A program made the translations under genes and the position numbers. DNA of 64,000 bases, taken from contig JADJRF010000005.1 of assembly GCA_016712355.1 (NCBI GenBank), positions 744,001-808,000 of the forward strand, read 5' to 3'. The notes under the pieces are model-generated. The model had not been told where the DNA came from. It saw only the letters and a program-made list of their open reading frames with translations, and did not search any database. How positions within the stretch are numbered: the stretch's first letter is position 1; each line of letters opens with the position of its first letter. Positions 61,601 to 64,000 of the stretch are shown in pieces. The stretch is from Vampirovibrionales bacterium (lineage in GTDB: Bacteria > Cyanobacteriota > Vampirovibrionia > Vampirovibrionales > Vampirovibrionaceae).

Positions 61601-62388
61601 CGGCTGAGGAGGTCCAGCGGAATCTGGATCGCCTGCAAAAGCGTATGGCGGCAATGGAGCCGGTCAATATGCTGGCTATCGCCGAATATGACGACGTCGC
61701 TTCGCGGCAAACCGCTCTGGGCGAGAAAATCACCACCCTGGAGCAGGAGAAAGAAGCCCTGCAAACCCGCATCGCCAGCTATCAAAACCTCAAACTCGAC
61801 GCCTTTCGCGAGGCCTTTGATCAGGTCGACGGGCATTTTCGATCGATTTTCGCCGAACTGGCGGACGGGCTGGGCCGCCTGGTCCTGACCAATCCTGAAG
61901 AGCCTTTCAATGGCGGGATGACGATTATGGCGCAGCCGCGCGGCAAGAAGCTTCAGCGCATTGAGGCGATGAGCGGCGGCGAGAAGTCGCTGACGTCACT
62001 GGCCTTTGTCTTTTCGCTGCAACGCGCGCTGCCGGCGCCTTTCTATGCGCTGGACGAGGTAGATATGAATCTCGACGGCGTCAATGCCGAGAAGCTGGCG
62101 CAGATGGTGAAGGCGGAGGCCGAAAAGGGCGCGCAATTCATTGTCGTCTCGCTTCGCAAGCCGATGATCGAGCATTCCAACCGCACCGTGGGCGTCACGC
62201 AGAAACGCGACGGCATTACCAAGGTAACGGGCGTCAAAATCCGTGAAGACGCCGAGGTCGACGCGGCGCCCGCGCCGCCGATTCCGCTGCCGGTGATCGC
62301 CTCGCGCCGTCGCCGCGCTAAATCGCCCGCTGCCGAGCCGTCGGCCGTAGAGACATCGCAAGAGGAGGGGATTGTCCATGCCGGTTAA
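58621..62388 (+). CDS. smc: Chromosome partition protein SMC
   Basis: This 1255-residue condensin ATPase has Walker A GPNGSGKSNIVDSI (about 32-45), a long coiled coil on each side, a hinge (about 540-690, with HGVLGQLGSVEKSYELALE), and the C-terminal head with the signature MSGGEKSLTSLAF and Walker B ALDEVDMNLDG. It organises and segregates the chromosome with ScpA and ScpB. There is no ribosome site before ATG 58621; a 28-codon frame ends four bases upstream and may help initiation. It overlaps scpA by 11 bases. Confidence 0.96.
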   Translation: MYICQIDIDNFKSFAERTAIPFRKGFTTISGPNGSGKSNIVDSILFCLGLSSSRTMRAEKLSDLINNLSRRRECTVAITFRKEPHEMAPGEQAAQLTVSAQDVLTEGVALPDDVSESQSDDASLLTVARRIKGGAGGYASTYYLDGRPTTLMEIHETLGRYRISPGCFNVMMQGDVAGFVGMSAVERRKIIDEIAGVAEFDRKIEQAERELDATGANIERNLILLREIEARLEQLAAERETALKYQTLRAERQSWEHKLLASQYADAQRGLRDTQEAIVDGRRQRMEAEKALQELGEAVAATRQQLLRLSEEVKRKGEDQQIALKKQIESLKGHAARKEDAIAFIDQRTADNLKGVETMKAEIARQRQNIEAIDAQTAAFDHQIKELQALYDKEARQYDKLNKRFDAVTDSTSELGAQRADVRKRLGAEEDELTRLQREVMTLEGEARHRQSERALREQGLQEALAQQASLDERLAAVSRQCDDQTLEKAAFEVQLQQAQLDLSKKRLAMKEAHSNVQAFQRDVMRLESQKRAYDELNLARPVETILHSNLPGIHGVLGQLGSVEKSYELALEVAMGGRMQSVVVETDQVASDAIAYLQRHKVGRATFLPLNKMQRPRELPYLPRGQGIVDYAIHLVEYNPVYEPVFAFALGETLILETLADARRYLGKFRMVTLDGSLLERSGALTGGSAPGGGRAGVRFANSGKAEQELEKCQARLQKAEAEKDALDQAVTKLELRLDDLKAAYAQCINALTRAQTERDALNRQREELQDRLGGSTPGVASSDAPDGLAARLKSASKDCAQRETVVQRLRDELDALESKLPSDQIAELRKEIADVAFQKDHFETQIRNAQADRQSKEMEKNYQSVGIQEYEQRIAQHGQENQKMAREKADHQEEIQITRQQIADLDAQTAVLDDELRKLQDERDAAQRRLIEEEKRRNALEHDRAAIDTRIAALQTRRRELEPQVRQLRAALAEALGEGGDPDAAIAGELPSAEEVQRNLDRLQKRMAAMEPVNMLAIAEYDDVASRQTALGEKITTLEQEKEALQTRIASYQNLKLDAFREAFDQVDGHFRSIFAELADGLGRLVLTNPEEPFNGGMTIMAQPRGKKLQRIEAMSGGEKSLTSLAFVFSLQRALPAPFYALDEVDMNLDGVNAEKLAQMVKAEAEKGAQFIVVSLRKPMIEHSNRTVGVTQKRDGITKVTGVKIREDAEVDAAPAPPIPLPVIASRRRRAKSPAAEPSAVETSQEEGIVHAG

Positions 62389-63226
62389 ACCGTCCGCCCC
62401 CGCGCCCGCTGTCAAATCGGCCAAACCCGAGCATGACGGGCTGGAAATCCTGTTACAGCTTACGCGATCCGGGGCTATCGACCCCTGGAACATTGATATC
62501 GCGCAAGTAGCCGATGAGTACCTGCGCGCGGTGGCCGAGCGGCGCGACGCCGACCTGAAGATTACCGGCAAGACTCTGCTGTATCTGGCGATTCTCCTGC
62601 GGATGAAATCCGATAAGCTGGCGGGCATTGATTACCTGATGCCAGCCGCGACAGAAGACGATCTCGGCGGCTGGCTGGACGAAGCCGATCCTGAGTTGGG
62701 CGTGAATCCTTTCAAACAGGGGCGCTCGCCTTTCAAATCGCTCGAAGAGCTGATTCAGCGCCGTAATAGCGCCAAGCAGAAGCGCATCCGCCGCGTCACG
62801 CTGAAAGACCTTATTCACGAGCTGAAGAAATACGAGGCGCTTGAAGCCCAGCGCTCGTTGCGCCGCCGCGTCGAAAGCGACGACGCCCGCCGCGCCATGA
62901 CCGACTACAGCCATCTGACCTCCGACGATATCGAGAATCTCGCGCACGACGAGTTTATCGAGGACACCATTGCGCGCCTGGCCTCGGTGCTGGAGCGCCT
63001 GCTGCTGGGAAACGAGGAAATCAGCCTGACGACGCTGATGGAAGAGGGCCGCATCGACAAAGTGTCGGCGTTTCTGGCCCTGCTGTTTCTGGCGGCGCGC
63101 GGCGACGTGTCCATGCGCCAGAATGAGTTTTACGCCGAGCTGTATGTTTCGTATGATACGGATGTCGCGCCGGATGCGCTGCTGGCGGCGGATTCTGAGG
63201 CGACGCCCGCCGAGCTGGCCAGTTAG
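62378..63226 (+). CDS. scpA: Segregation and condensation protein A
   Basis: This 282-residue kleisin links the SMC heads. It shows LEILLQLTRSGAIDPWNIDIAQVADEYL (about 23-50, split by position), the LLYLAILLRMKSDKL helix and a C-terminal winged helix (VSAFLALLFLAARGDVSMRQ). I choose ATG 62378, which follows AGGAGGGG; a TTG two codons earlier is less likely. The start is inside the end of smc. Confidence 0.93.
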   Translation: MPVKPSAPAPAVKSAKPEHDGLEILLQLTRSGAIDPWNIDIAQVADEYLRAVAERRDADLKITGKTLLYLAILLRMKSDKLAGIDYLMPAATEDDLGGWLDEADPELGVNPFKQGRSPFKSLEELIQRRNSAKQKRIRRVTLKDLIHELKKYEALEAQRSLRRRVESDDARRAMTDYSHLTSDDIENLAHDEFIEDTIARLASVLERLLLGNEEISLTTLMEEGRIDKVSAFLALLFLAARGDVSMRQNEFYAELYVSYDTDVAPDALLAADSEATPAELAS

Positions 63227-63256
63227 GGCGCGCCTGTGGGAGGGTTTGACCCGTTG

Positions 63257-63865
63257 ATGGAACCGGATGACCAGAGCGCCGACGTCTTAAACGTGACGGA
63301 CGCCGCGCCCCCGCTGAAGGGGCGCATTGAGGCGGCGCTGTTTATCACCAATCATCCCCTGCAAATCCCGGAACTGGCTGAGCTGGCCGACGCTTCGTGC
63401 GATGACGTCGAAATCGCTCTGATGGAGCTGATCAGCGACTACGCCTTTCGTGAAGGCTGCGCGCTGGAGGTCGACGACGCCGACGGCTATATTCTACAGG
63501 CCCGCGACGAGTACCGCCCCGTCATCGACAAGATGATGCCCATGGAACTATCGCAGGGCGCGTTACGCACCCTGTCGGCCATCGCCATCAAGGGCCCGCT
63601 GTTGCAATCCGAACTGGTGGCCTTTCGCGGCGCCGCCGTCTATGATCATATCCCCGAACTGCTGGCCAAAAAACTGGTGACCAAGCGGCGCGAGGGGCGA
63701 TCGTATCGCCTCAAGGCGAGCCCCGGCTTTTACGAGCATTTTCGTCTGACGGGCGATAAGAAAGAGCTGGCTGCGCTGATGTCGCTGATGGGGGTCGACC
63801 AGTTGCAAGAAGGCGGCGCGCGCCAACAGGATCTGCTCGAACCAGATCTTGCCATGGAGCCCTGA
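63257..63865 (+). CDS. scpB: Segregation and condensation protein B
   Basis: This protein of about 202 residues is the third condensin subunit. It carries LKGRIEAALFITNHPLQIPELAEL (start of the first winged helix, split by position), ALRTLSAIAIKGPLLQSELVAFRG and ELLAKKLVTKRREGRSY. The ATG at 63257 follows GGGAGGG by 12 bases; GTG at 63236 is an alternative. It is 30 bases after scpA, in the same operon. Confidence 0.92.
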   Translation: MEPDDQSADVLNVTDAAPPLKGRIEAALFITNHPLQIPELAELADASCDDVEIALMELISDYAFREGCALEVDDADGYILQARDEYRPVIDKMMPMELSQGALRTLSAIAIKGPLLQSELVAFRGAAVYDHIPELLAKKLVTKRREGRSYRLKASPGFYEHFRLTGDKKELAALMSLMGVDQLQEGGARQQDLLEPDLAMEP

Positions 63866-63936
63866 GGGGCGGGTCTACTGCGTAGGCTGCCCGCAGGAAA
63901 ACTTCAAACTGACTGCGCGGGTCGCGCCGATTTGCT

Positions 63937-64000
63937 ATGATGAGAGCCTCAGACACGCCCCAAAGATGGTGGAGCGCGTCTCGCCCCTTGCCGCCTGCCC
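63937..64000 (+). CDS. Start of a possible gene at the window edge
   Basis: ATG-ATG at 63937 opens a frame of about 21 codons to the edge. TATGAT (63936-63941) next to it could instead be a -10. Too little is visible for a call. Confidence 0.2.
   Translation, partial: MMRASDTPQRWWSASRPLPPA

Overview
The window is a GC-rich (about 60 % by eye) bacterial chromosome segment. It is densely coded on both strands, with many 1-20 base gene overlaps, and I see no rRNA, tRNA, IS element, prophage or CRISPR array. The organism makes an outer membrane: there are LptC-like and LptD/OstA-like lipopolysaccharide transport proteins and a TpsB/Omp85-type barrel. That, together with the cyanobacteria-like style of several proteins (YebC, CoaBC, long RmlA-like pyrophosphorylase, DUF1858 protein), would fit a non-photosynthetic relative of cyanobacteria (Vampirovibrionia/Melainabacteria-like). 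This placement is inference and has not been tested.

Layout. 0-5 kb: a DUF721 gene faces a three-gene minus-strand operon of two tandem ATP-grasp-like ligases and an ATP/ADP-translocase-like carrier. The second ligase is strikingly AT-rich. 5-10 kb: envelope genes (LptC, membrane-anchored TPR protein, TpsB barrel, LptD-like protein). 10-24 kb: housekeeping and metabolism (YnbB-type lyase, WecB, PyrR, PabB, YebC, a glycosyltransferase, FmdB-type zinc ribbon, aldehyde dehydrogenase, solute-binding lipoprotein, CoaBC, CysE, CysK). Two tandem small-RNA-like units lie between coaBC and cysE. 24-26 kb: a murein-hydrolase-like protein with a low-complexity N-terminus, then a 725-base non-coding stretch with a strong promoter and a structured RNA candidate. 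26-34 kb: a nucleotidyltransferase-fold protein, RadA, a DUF1858/glycosyltransferase/sugar-nucleotide operon behind a promoter embedded in a 15-bp inverted repeat, a TPR protein, an EF-hand protein, HU and Gmk. 34-43 kb: a response-regulator/histidine-kinase hybrid and a two-subunit AddAB/AdnAB-like helicase-nuclease. 43-58 kb: polyprenyl synthase, PurH, endonuclease III, ComEA-like protein, HD-domain and GGDEF regulators, an oligopeptide ABC ATPase, TyrS and an MNT/HEPN toxin-antitoxin pair. 58-64 kb: the condensin genes smc-scpA-scpB.

The most unusual items are the tandem ATP-grasp/carrier operon, the duplicated CU-rich small RNAs (with a third C/U-rich, terminator-ended RNA candidate near 50.9 kb), the structured RNA candidate at 25.5 kb, the hairpin-embedded promoter in the tail of radA, and two promoters whose predicted start points coincide with the start codon (candidate leaderless mRNAs). 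All promoter, RNA and start-site calls were made by eye and not computed.
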